A stretch of DNA of 64,000 bases from JBBRHQ01 sp963815645 (GTDB lineage Bacteria > Actinomycetota > Thermoleophilia > Solirubrobacterales > 70-9): the NCBI GenBank assembly GCA_963815645.1, contig CAWFHL010000001.1, forward strand, positions 434,001 through 498,000. Reading direction: 5' to 3'. Below are positions 42,272 through 54,796 of this stretch, one piece after another. Each line of letters begins with the position of its first letter. The first letter of the stretch is position 1. A program made the translations under genes and the position numbers. The notes under the pieces were generated by a model. It made no database searches and was not told where the DNA came from. It saw nothing but the letters and a program-made list of their open reading frames with translations.

Positions 42272-42921
42272 CTACTCTCGACCGGCGAGGAGGATCTCGG
42301 CGAGTCGCAGGTCGACCGGCGTGGTCACCTTGAGGTTCTCGGGCGGCGCGGGATGGATCCCGACCCTGCCCCCGGCGCGCTCGACCAGCATCGCGTCGTC
42401 GGTGGCCGAGGCGGGGTCCCCCCGCTCCAGCCCCGCTTGAAGCGCTTCAGCCCGGAAGGCCTGCGGGGTCTGCGCCGCCCACAGCCCGGCCCGCTCCTCG
42501 GTGCCTGTGACGAGCAGATCCTCGCCGGCCCGCTTGATCGTGTCGGTGACCGGAGCCGCGGCGATCAGCCCGTCGAGCTCGGGCCGCGCCGCCAGCCCGC
42601 CGACTACATCGTCGATCAGCTTCGCGGTGACCAGCGGGCGGGCCGCATCGTGGACGGCGACCAGGTCGGTCTCGACCAGTCCGAGCGCCGCGGCCACCGA
42701 CTCGGAGCGGCTCGCACCGCCGGCGATCACCCTCACCCCGGGGCCCCAGCGCCCACCGTCGCCCTCCTCCCCGGGCGGGACCGCGACCACGACCGGCCCG
42801 ACCGAGCCGCTGCCTCGCAGGCGGCCAGCGACCAGGCGATCATCTCCCTCCCCGCGAGGCGGGCGAACGCCTTGGCCCCGCCGGCCCCGAGTCTCTGCCC
42901 GGAGCCGGCGGCGGCGATCAA
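42272..42921 (-). CDS. ispD: 2-C-methyl-D-erythritol 4-phosphate cytidylyltransferase (frameshifted)
   Basis: MEP-pathway enzyme that joins CTP to methylerythritol phosphate. TALIAAAGSGQRLGAGGAKA is the nucleotide-binding N-terminus (start TTG 42921), VHDAARPLVTAKLIDDVV is the HDAxRP motif, and IHPAPPENLKVTTPVDL the C-terminal substrate region. A one-base break at about 42797 separates MIAWSLAACEAAA from GSVGPVVVAVPPGEE; both frames together give a full domain of about 216 residues. Because the gene is normally essential where this pathway is the only one, the break is likely a sequence error. The gene follows carD after 10 bases. Confidence 0.88.
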
Positions 42922-42931
42922 TGCGGTCGCT

Positions 42932-43475
42932 TCAGACGGTTGCGCTTGCGGCGAAGCGCTCCTCCAGCAGTGTGTCGAGGAACTCCTCCGCCCCGTCCTC
43001 GTCCTTGTCGAGCGCGTACATGAACTCGGAGGCGAGGATCTTCTTCGCCCGCGTGTACATCTGCTTCTCGCCGGTCGAGAGGCCCTTCTCCATCTCCCGC
43101 AGGGCGAGGTTGCGGACGACCTCGGCCAGCTCGAAGACATCGCCGGTCTTGATCTTCTCGCGGTTGTACTTGAACCGCCGGTTCCAGTTCTTCGGCATCT
43201 CCGACACCTCGTCGGTGAGGACGCCCATCACCTTCTTGATCTCGTCCTCGTCGATGACGCGCCGAAGGCCGGCTACGCCTGCGTTCTCGCAGGGAACCAT
43301 CACGGTCAGATCGTTGTGCAGGATCTTGATCGTCAGGTAGTCGCGCTTCTCCCCCATCAGGTCCCTGCTCTCCTTCTTCATCACTACGCCGGCCCCGTGG
43401 TGGGGGTAGACGACGTTGTCGCCTTCCTCGAAATCGCAGACGAACTCGACGTCATCCTCGAAACCGGCACTCCAT
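42932..43475 (-). CDS. carD: CarD-family transcription regulator
   Basis: RNA-polymerase-binding regulator. Residues VVYPHHGAGVVMKKE form the beta-barrel (RID) start, DYLTIKILHNDLTVMVPCEN continues it, and SEMPKNWNRRFKYNREKIK, AEVVRNLALREMEKG and LSTGEKQMYTRAKKIL are the DNA-binding helical domain. The ATG at 43475 has AGAGGA five bases before it. Joining it to the CarD text needs one base change near 43463 (a T-run), so the start is tentative. CarD stabilises open promoter complexes, especially at rRNA promoters. Its place between disA and ispD is as in Mycobacterium. Confidence 0.85.
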
Positions 43476-43532
43476 CGCTTCCTCTAGCTCAGGAATAGCT
43501 CTCTCCTTTCGTCGTGAAGGCGACAATCGCCA

Positions 43533-44645
43533 TCAGCTCTGCAGGTATCTGTCGACCAGGTCGACCTCCTGAAGCCTCCGCAGGCCCTCGCGGATGTCCT
43601 TTGCCCTCGTCGGGCCGACACCGTCGACCGCCTCGAGGTCGGCGTCGGAGGCCGCCAGGACCTCCTCCAGCCCGCCGAACTCGTGGATGATCTTCTGGAC
43701 GACGAGCCTGGGGATGCGGGGTATGCGCCCCAGCACCCTGTAGCCGCGGGGGGCGACCGGGAAATCGAGCGTGTTCATCTTGCGGTCGTAGCCGAGCAGC
43801 TCGGCGAGGCGGCCGAAGTCGAGCACGTCCTGATGGGGCAGGTGGGCGAGGGTCTGCTGCACCGTGGCGAGGTTCTCCTCGGAGTCCTCGGCGGAGTAGT
43901 CACGGACCAGGGCGGACTTGTCAGCGGCTACCCCGACCATCGTCTCCTCGAGCTGCATCTCGATCAGCCGGCCCTCCGTGCCGAGCTCGACGATGTAGCG
44001 CTCGACCTCGACCGCCATCCGGGTCACCAGCTCGGCGCGCTGCAGGACGGCCAGCACGTCATAGAGCACCCCGCCGCCCTCGAATTCGAGCACGGTCAAC
44101 CGCGAGGAGACCTGGTCGAGCCGAGCCCGGTACTTATCGAGCGTCGCCAGGCCCTGGTTGGCCTTCGCCAGCACCGCCGGGATGTCCTGGAGGATGTACT
44201 TGGTGCCCTCGACGTAGAGCGAGACGACGTCGCGGCGCTGGGAGATCGCGATCACCAGCGCTGTGGTCTGCTTCGAGACGCGCTCCGCGGTGCGGTGCCG
44301 GGTGCCGGTCTCGGTCGAGAGGATGGTCGGGTCGGGCATCAGCTGCACGTTCGCCCAGGCGATCCGGGTCGCCTCCGAGTTGAGCACGATCGCCCCGTCC
44401 ATCTTCGCCACCTGGTAGAGCAGCGCCGGGGTGTAGTCGACGTCGAGCCTGATCCCGCCCGAGAACATGAAGGAGATCTCCTCCGAGTCGCCGACCACGA
44501 CCAGGCCGCCGCTGCGGGCGTGGACGATGTTGTCGATGCCCTCCCTCAGCGCCGTGCCCGGCGCCACCGTGTCGAGCGCCCGCAGCAGCCTAGGGTCCTG
44601 TCGTTCGGAAAGCTCATGAAGCTCATCCCCGGGCAGCGACGACAT
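43533..44645 (-). CDS. disA: Diadenylate cyclase, DNA integrity scanning protein
   Basis: Makes c-di-AMP from two ATP and scans DNA for damage. Residues about 15-145 are the DAC domain with MDGAIVL and TRHRTAERV (DGA and RHR motifs, both intact). A helical middle part follows, with a helix-hairpin-helix DNA-binding domain at the C-terminus (LEAVDGVGPTRAKDI). The 370 residues are the usual octamer-forming DisA length. It lies next to carD and one gene away from radA, its known partner in Bacillus and Mycobacterium. c-di-AMP may control osmolyte and potassium transport here. Confidence 0.96.
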   Translation of the reverse strand: MSSLPGDELHELSERQDPRLLRALDTVAPGTALREGIDNIVHARSGGLVVVGDSEEISFMFSGGIRLDVDYTPALLYQVAKMDGAIVLNSEATRIAWANVQLMPDPTILSTETGTRHRTAERVSKQTTALVIAISQRRDVVSLYVEGTKYILQDIPAVLAKANQGLATLDKYRARLDQVSSRLTVLEFEGGGVLYDVLAVLQRAELVTRMAVEVERYIVELGTEGRLIEMQLEETMVGVAADKSALVRDYSAEDSEENLATVQQTLAHLPHQDVLDFGRLAELLGYDRKMNTLDFPVAPRGYRVLGRIPRIPRLVVQKIIHEFGGLEEVLAASDADLEAVDGVGPTRAKDIREGLRRLQEVDLVDRYLQS

Positions 44646-44662
44646 CGCGACGATGATGGCAA

Positions 44663-44713
44663 ACCGCGATTTGCGGTGCGCTGCGCCGAATCCCGTGTGG
44701 ACAGCACGGGATT
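44663..44713. other. Two hairpins and a direct repeat upstream of disA
   Basis: ACCGC/GCGGT around GATTT (44663-44677) and AATCCCGTG/CACGGGATT around TGGACAG (44689-44713) lie between the MFS stop and the disA start. The words ATTTGCGGTG occur at 44669 and 44735, 66 bases apart. The second hairpin could end MFS transcription; both may shape disA leader RNA. Confidence 0.45.
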
Positions 44714-44720
44714 AGGTTTG

Positions 44721-46183
44721 TCAAGGAAGATGGAATTTGCGGTGATGTTGGTGCAGCTCGGGCTTCTCGGCGACGTGCGCCTCGGGCGCGTCGGGGTCGC
44801 GGACATAGGCCCAGGTGAGGATGGCGCCCAGCGCGAGCAGGCCGACCAGCACCCAGGTCGAGCCGGCCAGGGCGTCGGAGAAGGCGGTCACCCTGCCCTT
44901 CCCCTGGTCGAGGCGGGTCGTTTCGACCGAGGCGAAGACGGCGCCGCTGATCGCGAGGCCGATCGCCCCGGCCAGGACCCGGTCCATCGCCAGCACGCCG
45001 GAGGCGATCCCGGCCTTCTCGGCCGGCATCGCCGCCATCGCGGCGGTCGACATCGGCGCGTAGACCAGCCCCAGCGCGATCCCGAACAGCAGGTAGCCGG
45101 CGAGCAGCAGCGCATAGGGGCTGTCGACCTCGACCTGGGTGAGCACGAGGACTCCGCCGAGGCCGCAGAGCATGCCGACGCTCATCAGCGCGCGGGCGCC
45201 GAAGCGGGCGATCAGCCGGCCGGAGAGCGGTGAGAAGAAGACCATCGGCACGGTGATCGGGAGGATCAGCAGGCCGGCGGCGATCGCCGAGCGTCCCTGC
45301 ACGTCCTGGAGGTACTGCGGCTGGTAGAACATCACCGTCCAGTAGGCGCCGACCAGGGCGAAGGCGGCGGCGCTGGCGCCGAAGTAGGGGCCGTTGCGGA
45401 ACAGCGAGAAGTCGACGATCGGGTTCGCGACCCGGTGCTCGATCACCCAGAAGGCGGCGAGGCAGAGGAGGCCGGCGCCGAGCAGGCCCAGGGTCGCCGC
45501 GGAGTCCCAGCCCCAGTTCTGGGACTCGACGATGGCCAGCACCGCGGCGACCATGCCCAGGGTGAGCGCGGCGAGCCCCGGGAAGTCGATCCGGTCGCCG
45601 GCGCCCGGGTCGGTGGACTCGCGGGCGACCCTGAGCCATGATCAGGAAGCCGATCGCCGCCACCGGCAGGTTGATCCAGAAGATCACCCGCCAGTCGAGG
45701 GAGACCAGGAACCCGCCGAGCAGCGGCCCGATCGCCAGGGCAAGGGCCGAGACTCCGGCCCAGATCCCCAGCGCCCTCGGCTGCTCGGAGCGGGGAAAGG
45801 CGTCGCAGACGATCGCCAGGGAGAGCGGCAGCATCGCCGCGGCGCCGACCCCCTGGACGACGCGGCCCGCGACCAGCATCACCTCGCCCTGGGCGGCTCC
45901 GGAGAGCGCCGAGCCGGCGGCGAACGCGGCGGTGCCGGCGAGGAAGACCGCCTTGCGCCCGAACATGTCGCCGAGCCGCCCGGCGGTGACGACGAAGGAC
46001 CGAGATCACCAGCAGGTAGGCGTTCATCACCCACTGGAGGCCGGCCGAGGAGGCGCCGATGTCGTGCTTGATCGAGGAGAGCGCCAGCGCCACCACGGTC
46101 GAGTCGAGCATCAGCAGGAAGAGGCCGAAGCAGGCGCCCGCCAGGGTCCACCACGGCCTGGTCTTCTCGTCGAGGCGGAGCAT
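44721..46183 (-). CDS. MFS drug-efflux-type transporter, 14-helix class (two frameshifts)
   Basis: Starts at ATG 46183, two bases after the radA stop. Text continues in three frames: FLLMLDSTVVALALSSIKHD and GLQWVMNAYLLVIS in the first (motif C-like region follows), RKAVFLAGTAAFAAGSALSG and PLLGGFLVSLDWRVIFWIN in the second (after about 45996), and FYQPQYLQDVQGRSAIAAGLL, ALLLAGYLLFGIALGLVYAP in the third (after about 45645). Together these give about 14 membrane helices, the DHA2 family layout of EmrB-type drug exporters. Both breaks are one base. It interrupts the usual radA-disA adjacency. Confidence 0.8.
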
Positions 46184-46185
46184 CT

Positions 46186-47596
46186 TCAGGCGGCGTTGCG
46201 CAGCCCGGCCTGCTCGCCCTCTGCTGCCGCTCCACGGGCAGGAGACACCGCCCGCAGCGCCGCCGCCAGATCGGGCCGGCCGTCGAGACCCTCGACCCGC
46301 TCGGCGGAGCGCGGCCCGATCACCGGCCCGAGGCCGAACTTGGCGGCCTCGGCGACCCGGCGATCGGGGTGGCCGACATAGCGCAGCTCCCCGGTCAGGC
46401 CGAGCTCGCCGAAGGCCGCCAGGGGCTTCCGCCCTCACCGAGCAGGGCCGTGGAGCGGTGCGCGGAGGCGACCGCCATCGCCACCGCGAGGTCGGCGCCG
46501 GGCTCCTCGACCCGGACTCCGCCGGCGACGCTGACGAAGACGTCGGCGCCGGAGAGGGGCATCCCGGCGTGGCGGGTGAGGACTGCGAGGATGAGGCTGA
46601 GCCTGTTGCGATCGACCCCGTTGGCGACCCGCCGCGGCGAATCGAGATCGCTGCGGGCGACCAGCGCCTGGACCTCGACCAGGACCGGCCGCGAGCCCTC
46701 CATCGCCGGCAGCACGACCGACCCCGGCGCCATCGTGGCCTCCTCGACGAACCGCGCCGAGGGATCGGCGACCTCGCTGAGCCCGCCGGAGCGCATCTCG
46801 AACACCCCGACCTCGCTGGTCGCGCCGAAGCGGTTCTTAAGCGCCCGCAGGGTGCGATAGGTGCGCTCCCGCTCTCCCTCGAACTGAAGCACGCAGTCGA
46901 CCAGGTGCTCGAGCACCCGCGGGCCGGCGAGGCTCCCCTCCTTGGTGACGTGGCCGACCAGGAGCAGGGCGATCCCGGCCCGCTTGGCGACCTCGGCCAG
47001 CGCCGTTGCCGCCTCGCGAACCTGGCCGACCGAACCCGGCGCGCCGCTCATCTCGGCGCTGTGCATGGTCTGGATCGAGTCGATCACGCAGGCGGCCGGG
47101 CGTTCCGCCTCGAGTGCCGCCAGGACCCGCTCGAGCGAGGTCTCGGCCAGCGCCGGGACGCGCAGCGCCGCCTCGCCGAGTCGCTCGGCCCGGAGGCGCA
47201 CCTGGGCCGCTGACTCCTCGCCCGAGACGTAGAGCGTCTTCGCCCCCGATGCGGCGAGGTTGGCGAGGGCCATCCCGGTCAGGGTGCTCTTGCCGATCCC
47301 GGGCGAGCCGCCGAGCAGGACCAGCGAGCCGGGGACGAGGCCGCCGCCGAGCACCCGGTCGAGCTCGCCGATCCCGGTCTTCAGCCGAGCGGCACTCGAG
47401 GCCTCGACATCGGCGAGCGGGACCGGCCTCGGCGCCGCTGCCGCACCGCCGCTGCCGCCCGGGCCGCGGCGGGCCGCCGCGCGGGACCGGCCTCGACCAG
47501 CGTGTTCCATTCCGAGCACCCGGGGCAGCGCCCCGACCAGCTCAGCGAGACATGGCCGCACTCCTGGCAGGTGTAGCGGGCTTCGGCTCGAGCCAT
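46186..47596 (-). CDS. radA: DNA repair protein RadA/Sms (two frameshifts)
   Basis: RecA-like ATPase that promotes branch migration in recombination. The N-terminal zinc finger YTCQECGHVSLSWSGRCPGC starts the protein (start at 47596). LGGSPGIGKSTL is Walker A, IDSIQTMHS Walker B, LKNRFG the RadA-specific KNRFG motif, and the C-terminus AAFGELGLTGELR-VGHPDRR is the Lon-protease-like domain. The frame breaks once after the zinc finger (near 47445) and once at about 46431 (EGG|KPLAAF). The family text is complete in pieces, about 465 residues, so real inactivation is unlikely. Confidence 0.9.
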
Positions 47597-47600
47597 CCCT

Positions 47601-48791
47601 TCACCCTAGGCCGACCCCCCGACGCCTTCGCCCCCGCCCCCTCCGCCTCGAGGCGGCGAGTCGGTGGCCGGTGAGGTCGGCGCCGGGGTCGATCCCCCAG
47701 CGCCGTCCCGCCTCGGCAAGCTCGTCGCTGAGGCCCCAGCGGTCGGCGAGCTCCTCGCCCTGGTGCTCGGGGCTGGCCCCCTTCAGCGCCATGCAGCCCG
47801 CGTTGTCGCCGATCTCGCGGATCGCGGCGACCTCCTCGGCGCCGAGGCGCTGCTCGGCCGGTAGCGCCGCCAGCTCGGCCCGCTTCTCCTCGATCGGCCG
47901 CGCCCCCTCGCCTGCCTCCTGGATCAGGGTCGGCACCACGCAGGAGACCGCCGGGTGGGCGAGGTTCCACTGGCAGGCGAGCTGGATCGGGGTCAGCCCG
48001 GCCCGCTCGGCGAGCGGCATCATCCGCTCCAGCTTCTCGAGGCCCGCCTCGATCCAGCCCTCGGGACGGAAGGAGCGGTGATCGCCCCGCCCCAGCTCCG
48101 CCCCGGCGCCGCAGGTCGCCCCAGAAGAGCCCGCCGTAGTCGACCACGCGGGTGATCACCTCGACCCCGGCCTGCGCGGCGGCGTCGAGGCAGAGCTCGC
48201 CCGGCCACGGCTCCAGCGGGTTGAGGATGATCATCGCCCAGTCGATCCGCTCGCCGAAGCGCTCCAGGCAGGAGATCAGGTCGAGGGTGAAGCCGTTGGC
48301 CGGCCCGGGGGCGACCCCGATCAGCCTCGTCAGGCCGGCCTCGCGCAGCGCCTCCATCCCGTCCCAGACGGCCTCGCTCTCATACCCGGTGCGGTCGGGG
48401 TTGTGGAGCATCAGCAGGTCGAATCGCTCGGCGCCGAGCCGCTCGAGGCTTCGCTCGGTCGCCATCCGCAGGTAGCCGGCGTACTGGTCCGCATCCCGCA
48501 GACCCGGATCGGTGAAGCGCGGGAAGCCCCGGGGGCCGTCGCGCTCGCCCTCGTAGAAGTCGTGCCCGACGGCGCCCGCCAGGCAGTACCCGTCCCGGTC
48601 GACGCCGGCCAGCGCCTGCCCGAGCAGGCGGTCGGCCTCGCCCTGGCCGTAGACGTCGGCGCTGATCACGGTGTCGATCCGGCGCCGGGGCGCAGCAGAT
48701 CGATCAGCCGCTCCTCGGCGATCTCCTCGCCGAAGTGCATGAAGCGCCCGCCGCTCCAGGTGCCGATCGCGGTCATGCCGGGATTCTTCAT
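47601..48791 (-). CDS. Aldo/keto-reductase-family protein (two frameshifts)
   Basis: Begins MKNPGMTAIGTWSGGRFMH and breaks near 48682. The next frame has YGQGEADRLLGQALAG, SLERLGAERFDLLMLHNPD and TRLIGVAPGPANGFTLDL, with D/Y/K/H tetrad positions that fit an AKR. After a second break near 48090 the C-terminal part (IQLACQWNLAHPAVSCVVPT) follows. The NADPH-binding SxxS/PVSGA region is only partly visible. Total about 395 residues. It is likely a cytoplasmic oxidoreductase of unknown substrate. It ends 4 bases before radA starts on the same strand. Confidence 0.75.
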
Positions 48792-48888
48792 CGAGCCGAA
48801 CGCTAGCGATGCGGCTCGCGGACGACCCAAAGCGGGCGAGGGAATTGCGATCTCAGTGGATCCGGAGTAGTCTCGACTATGGGGATGA

Positions 48889-50445
48889 ATGAAGAGGCTG
48901 CTGGCTTTGGGAGTGGTCGCGGCGTTGCTGGTCGGCGGCGCAGCCTGGGGCGCGGGAGGCAGGGACAGGGGGTTCGGCAAGAACGGCTTCACGATCCTCG
49001 ACGATCCCGCCCGGCAGGGCGAGCTTCTCACCGACCTGACGGTGCTGCCGGGCGGAAAGATCCTCGCGGTGGGCAACCGCGGGGGCTCGGCTGGCTTCCT
49101 CGTCGCCCGCTTCCGGCCCAATGGCAGGCCCGACCGGAGCTTCGACGGCGACGGTTTCAACGTGCAGAAGTTCAACGGTGGCCCGCTCGAGCCGCGCGGG
49201 CCTGGCCCGGCTGGACGTCGACTCGAAGGGGCGGATCGTTGCCGCGGGCCTCGCCTCGGGGCCCGGCTCGGGCCTCGACGCCTTCGGGTTCGCCAGATAC
49301 CTGCCGGGCGGCCTGCCGGACAGGAGCTTCGGAAATGGCGGGGTCCGGATCGTTCAGCCCTCTGACGCCGGGGACGCGTCCGCGGTCGATGCCGGACCGG
49401 GGGACAAGGTGGTGGCCGTCGGCAGGGCCGTGGAGATGATCACGCTGACCAACACGATCGCCGTCGTCCGCCTCACTGCGCGCGGACAGCCGGACACCAC
49501 CTTCGGACCCGGGGGAAATGGGATTGAGTTCGTCGACTTCGCGGGCAGCGGCAATGCGGAGGCGGACGCGGTCAAGGTTCTCGCCAACCGGTCGATCGTG
49601 ATCGCCGGCAGCTCAGCGAGCGGCGGCTTCATCGGCAAGCTGGACTCATCTGGCGACCCGGTGGCCGGGTTCGGAAGTGCGGGTTCACGGTCGAGAACCT
49701 CGGCCAGGGCAGCAACCCGTCCGGCTCTATCAGCGACATCGCGGCCATCCGGGGTGGCGGTTTCGTGGTCGTGGGCGATGCCGAGGGAGCAGGCGGTGGC
49801 AACGAGCTGGTCGCGGCCCGCTTCAAGGCGAACGGGAAGCCCGACCGCAGCTTCGCCCACAACGGCATCTTCCGCCTCGACCCGACCCGCAAGGATGACT
49901 CCGGATTTGCCGTTGCGGCCCAGCCCGATGGCCGCCTTGTGATCGCCGGAGTCCGAGGGAGTGACAGCACGATCGGAAACACGTGGCTCCTGCGGCTTAC
50001 CGCTCGCGGCAGGCTCGACCGGACCTTTGGTCGCAAGGGACAGGTCGTAGCCGGCGCCGTACCCGGCTTTGATGAGGCCTACGGCGTGGCCCTGCAGCGC
50101 GATGGCCGCATCGTCGTCGCCGGCGATGCCAACCTCTCGCCGGTCGACGGCCGGATGATGGTCGGCCGCTTCCGCGGCGACCCGCCCTGCTTCGGCCGGG
50201 CCGCGACGATCAGCGGGACCGCGGGCCGAGACAGGCTCAAGGGGACGCCTGGACGGGACGTGATCTCTTCGCGCGGTGGTCGCGACACGATCGTCGGCCG
50301 GGGCGGGCCGGACCTGCTCTGCGGCGGCCCCGGCGCAGACGTGGTGCGGGGCGGCAACGGCCCCGACCGCATCGACGGCGGCCCCGGGCGCGACACCTGC
50401 ACGGGCGGCGCCGGCAGGGACTCGATCCGCCGTTGCGAGAACTAG
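48889..50445 (+). CDS. Exported delta-60-repeat protein with RTX-like tail (two frameshifts)
   Basis: A signal peptide (MKRLLALGVVAALLVGGAA) precedes delta-60 repeats (LVARFRPNGRPDRSFDGDG, IAVVRLTARGQPDTTFGPGG, LVAARFKANGKPDRSFAHNG, WLLRLTARGRLDRTFGRKGQ). These form a propeller-like, non-enzymatic binding fold. The C-terminus has GTAGRDRLKGTPGRDVISSR and GGPGADVVRGGNGPDRIDGG, nonapeptide calcium-binding RTX-like repeats. The frame breaks near 49198 and 49683, each by one base. About 518 residues overall. It is probably a secreted or surface adhesion-type protein. GGGGAT precedes the ATG. Confidence 0.75.
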
Positions 50446-50454
50446 GCCGGTGGG

Positions 50455-53083
<2,629 letters not shown>

Positions 53084-53386
53084 GGTTTCCCTCTTAGCTG
53101 AACAAGTCTTTCTGCGGTTTGTATCGCTGCTCGGTAGGCGGGGTCTTAACGATTGGGTCGGAAGGTGCGAGAGGTTTCGGACGGACGGCACAGCGCCGGC
53201 GGTCTATCCAAGCTATTCGGCTGAAGTGCGCCGATGGATCTGACCTCCGGTCTGTTGTGGGGTACGCCCGAGGGGCCAGTATAGCCGCGGAGCGTGCCCG
53301 GCAATCGCCCCCGAAACGACCCAACGAGCACGAAATCCCGGCCCCTGCGCCCAAAAGTAACGGGCGGCCCCACCAGTTTCTTTGCC
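53084..53386. other. Divergent intergenic region between clpC and a secreted-protein gene
   Basis: This 303-base space has no convincing gene. A weak minus-strand promoter-like pair (TTAAGA, 18 bases, GATACA, about 53123-53152) lies before clpC. A weak plus-strand pair (TTGTGG at 53255, TATAGC at 53280) lies before the secreted-protein gene. No CtsR-type heptad repeat was found. Confidence 0.4.
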
Positions 53387-53980
53387 ATGCGCAGGGGGAT
53401 TGTCTCGTCCGCCGTTGCCATCATCGCCGCCGCCGTGCTCGCTGCGAGCGCTGGCGCTGCCACCCCGCCGGGGAACTTCAAGCGCCACGAGAACCGCCAC
53501 TGGACCTGGTACGCGCCGCGGGGATGGGGGGCGTCGTTCGGGGCGAACGACATCTACATCGGGTCGCCCACCGGGACGCTTTACCTGCACTACGGGGCCG
53601 GCGGCGTGCCCTGCAGCTACCCGCCCTACTGGACCACGATCAACGGCTACTTCGCCTTCACCCGCGCCAGCTACCTACGGGCGCGCGGCCAGAACTTCGA
53701 CTTCCACTCCTTCCCGCTGCCGAACGCCCGCTTCACCAATGTCGGGGCGACCAGGCAGATCCGCAACGGCTACTTCCGCCAGGTCTCCCGCTTCCAGGGA
53801 CGCCGCCCCAACGGCCGGCAGGTCAAGGGGGAGATGGTCCTCGACCTGTTCGCCGTCGACTCGCTCAGCAACGTCTGCGGCGAGCGCCAGCAGGTCCGCT
53901 CCGCACCCGCCAACGGCAACGGGCGCTCGCTGAGGCTGCTGCGAACCGTGCAGAGCGTGATCTTCGGACCGAAGCGATGA
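53387..53980 (+). CDS. Secreted protein, first of a paralogous pair
   Basis: A 197-residue protein with a signal peptide (IVSSAVAIIAAAVLAASAGAA, with a likely cleavage after AGAA). The mature part has HWTWYAPRGWGASFGANDIY, TLYLHYGAGGVPCSYPPY, several aromatic positions and two cysteines. It shares the pattern W.W..PR.W.A.[FY]G.N.I and a [TL]L.L core with the next gene, so the two are tandem paralogues. No named family is recognised. It is probably an extracellular or wall-associated binding protein. It overlaps the next gene by four bases (ATGA). Confidence 0.65.
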   Translation: MRRGIVSSAVAIIAAAVLAASAGAATPPGNFKRHENRHWTWYAPRGWGASFGANDIYIGSPTGTLYLHYGAGGVPCSYPPYWTTINGYFAFTRASYLRARGQNFDFHSFPLPNARFTNVGATRQIRNGYFRQVSRFQGRRPNGRQVKGEMVLDLFAVDSLSNVCGERQQVRSAPANGNGRSLRLLRTVQSVIFGPKR

Positions 53981-54600
53981 GAGAACAGACGAAAGCGAGG
54001 AAAATGCGAAGGGCGAGGTTGATGTCCGTCGTCCTCTCGGTGGCCCTTGGGTCGGCGGCGCTCGCCGGGCCGGCGGCGGCCGAGGCAGCTCCCACGGCGC
54101 AGGCGAGCGCCAATGTCGTCCACCGAGGCCACTTCTGGTCCTGGACCGGTCCCCGCAGCTGGCACGCCGCCTACGGAAAGAACGGGATCACGGTGATCGG
54201 CAACGACGACGAGACCCTCGACCTCGGCTTCAGCAGCATCCTCTGCACCCCGGCGCCGAGCGTCGGGGCCTCGGTGCGGCGCTACCTGAAGGGCATGCGG
54301 CAGGTGATCTCCCGGGGCCGAACCAGGATCGTCTCGAAGAGCCGGATCCGCCGCGTCCGCGGACTCGGGCCGAACTACTTCCGCCAGACCCTCGACATCG
54401 CCTCGCGCGCTCACGGCAGGCGGCTGCTCGGGCAGATCGCGCTCGACTATCAGGTGCCCGACCCGACCTACTGCTACCGCCGCAGCCTGGCGCTGGTCGC
54501 CCCGGCTCGCGGCTTCAGGGCGAGTCTCCGCCGGCTTCTGCGGGTCTACGGCTCGCTCGCCTACTTCGGACCCGGCGCGCCTGAGCTGCCCGACGGCTAG
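53977..54600 (+). CDS. Secreted protein, second of a paralogous pair
   Basis: A 207-residue protein that overlaps its paralogue (ATGA). A signal sequence (MSVVLSVALGSAALAGPAAA) follows a basic N-terminus; an ATG at 54004 is a possible shorter start. The mature part HFWSWTGPRSWHAAYGKNGI, then ETLDLGFSSILCTPAP and YFRQTLDIASRAHGRR is similar to the upstream gene in the first 80 residues. The function is unknown. Co-translation suggests the two act together. Confidence 0.65.
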   Translation: MREQTKARKMRRARLMSVVLSVALGSAALAGPAAAEAAPTAQASANVVHRGHFWSWTGPRSWHAAYGKNGITVIGNDDETLDLGFSSILCTPAPSVGASVRRYLKGMRQVISRGRTRIVSKSRIRRVRGLGPNYFRQTLDIASRAHGRRLLGQIALDYQVPDPTYCYRRSLALVAPARGFRASLRRLLRVYGSLAYFGPGAPELPDG

Positions 54601-54718
54601 CCGCCATGCGGCAGCGATCCGGCTCGAGAACGACGCCGCCCCGGCGCCGCTCGCCTTCGATCCAAGCCTCAGCAAGCCGCAGGTGCTGAAGGCAGTGAGG
54701 CCGTTCATCAAGTCCTGA
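54599..54718 (+). other. Short open frame after the secreted pair
   Basis: A 39-codon frame without start (RLENDAAPAPLAFDPSLSK, then an ending VLKAVRPFIKS) overlaps the upstream stop. It could be the tail of the upstream gene if one base is wrong near its end, or a leftover of a deleted gene. Support is only the protein-like composition. Confidence 0.25.
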
Positions 54719-54732
54719 GGCCTGGGAGTGGC

Positions 54733-54762
54733 GGGGCGGGGCGGCCGGAACCGCCCCGCCCC
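54733..54762. terminator. Two-way transcription terminator hairpin
   Basis: GGGGCGGGGCGG and CCGCCCCGCCCC pair perfectly (12 pairs) around CCGGAA. It lies between the plus-strand secreted-protein genes and the convergent hydrolase gene, an ideal place for a shared terminator. No long T-run is present on either side. Confidence 0.65.
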
Positions 54763-54796
54763 GATCCGGGCTTCACCCAACCGCCTCTGTGCGGAC

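Noticed and set aside
38959..42921. An ispDF fusion
   Set aside because: The two genes are complete separate domains about 2.8 kb apart with a PHP gene, a DUF389 gene, a small gene and an MBL gene between them.
44700..44722. TTGACA as a disA promoter
   Set aside because: The hexamer is present at the MFS stop, but no acceptable -10 sequence follows at 16-18 bases.
53084..53386. A ctsR-type operator before clpC
   Set aside because: No GGTCAAA-type heptad repeat is visible in the region, and no ctsR or mcsAB gene is nearby.
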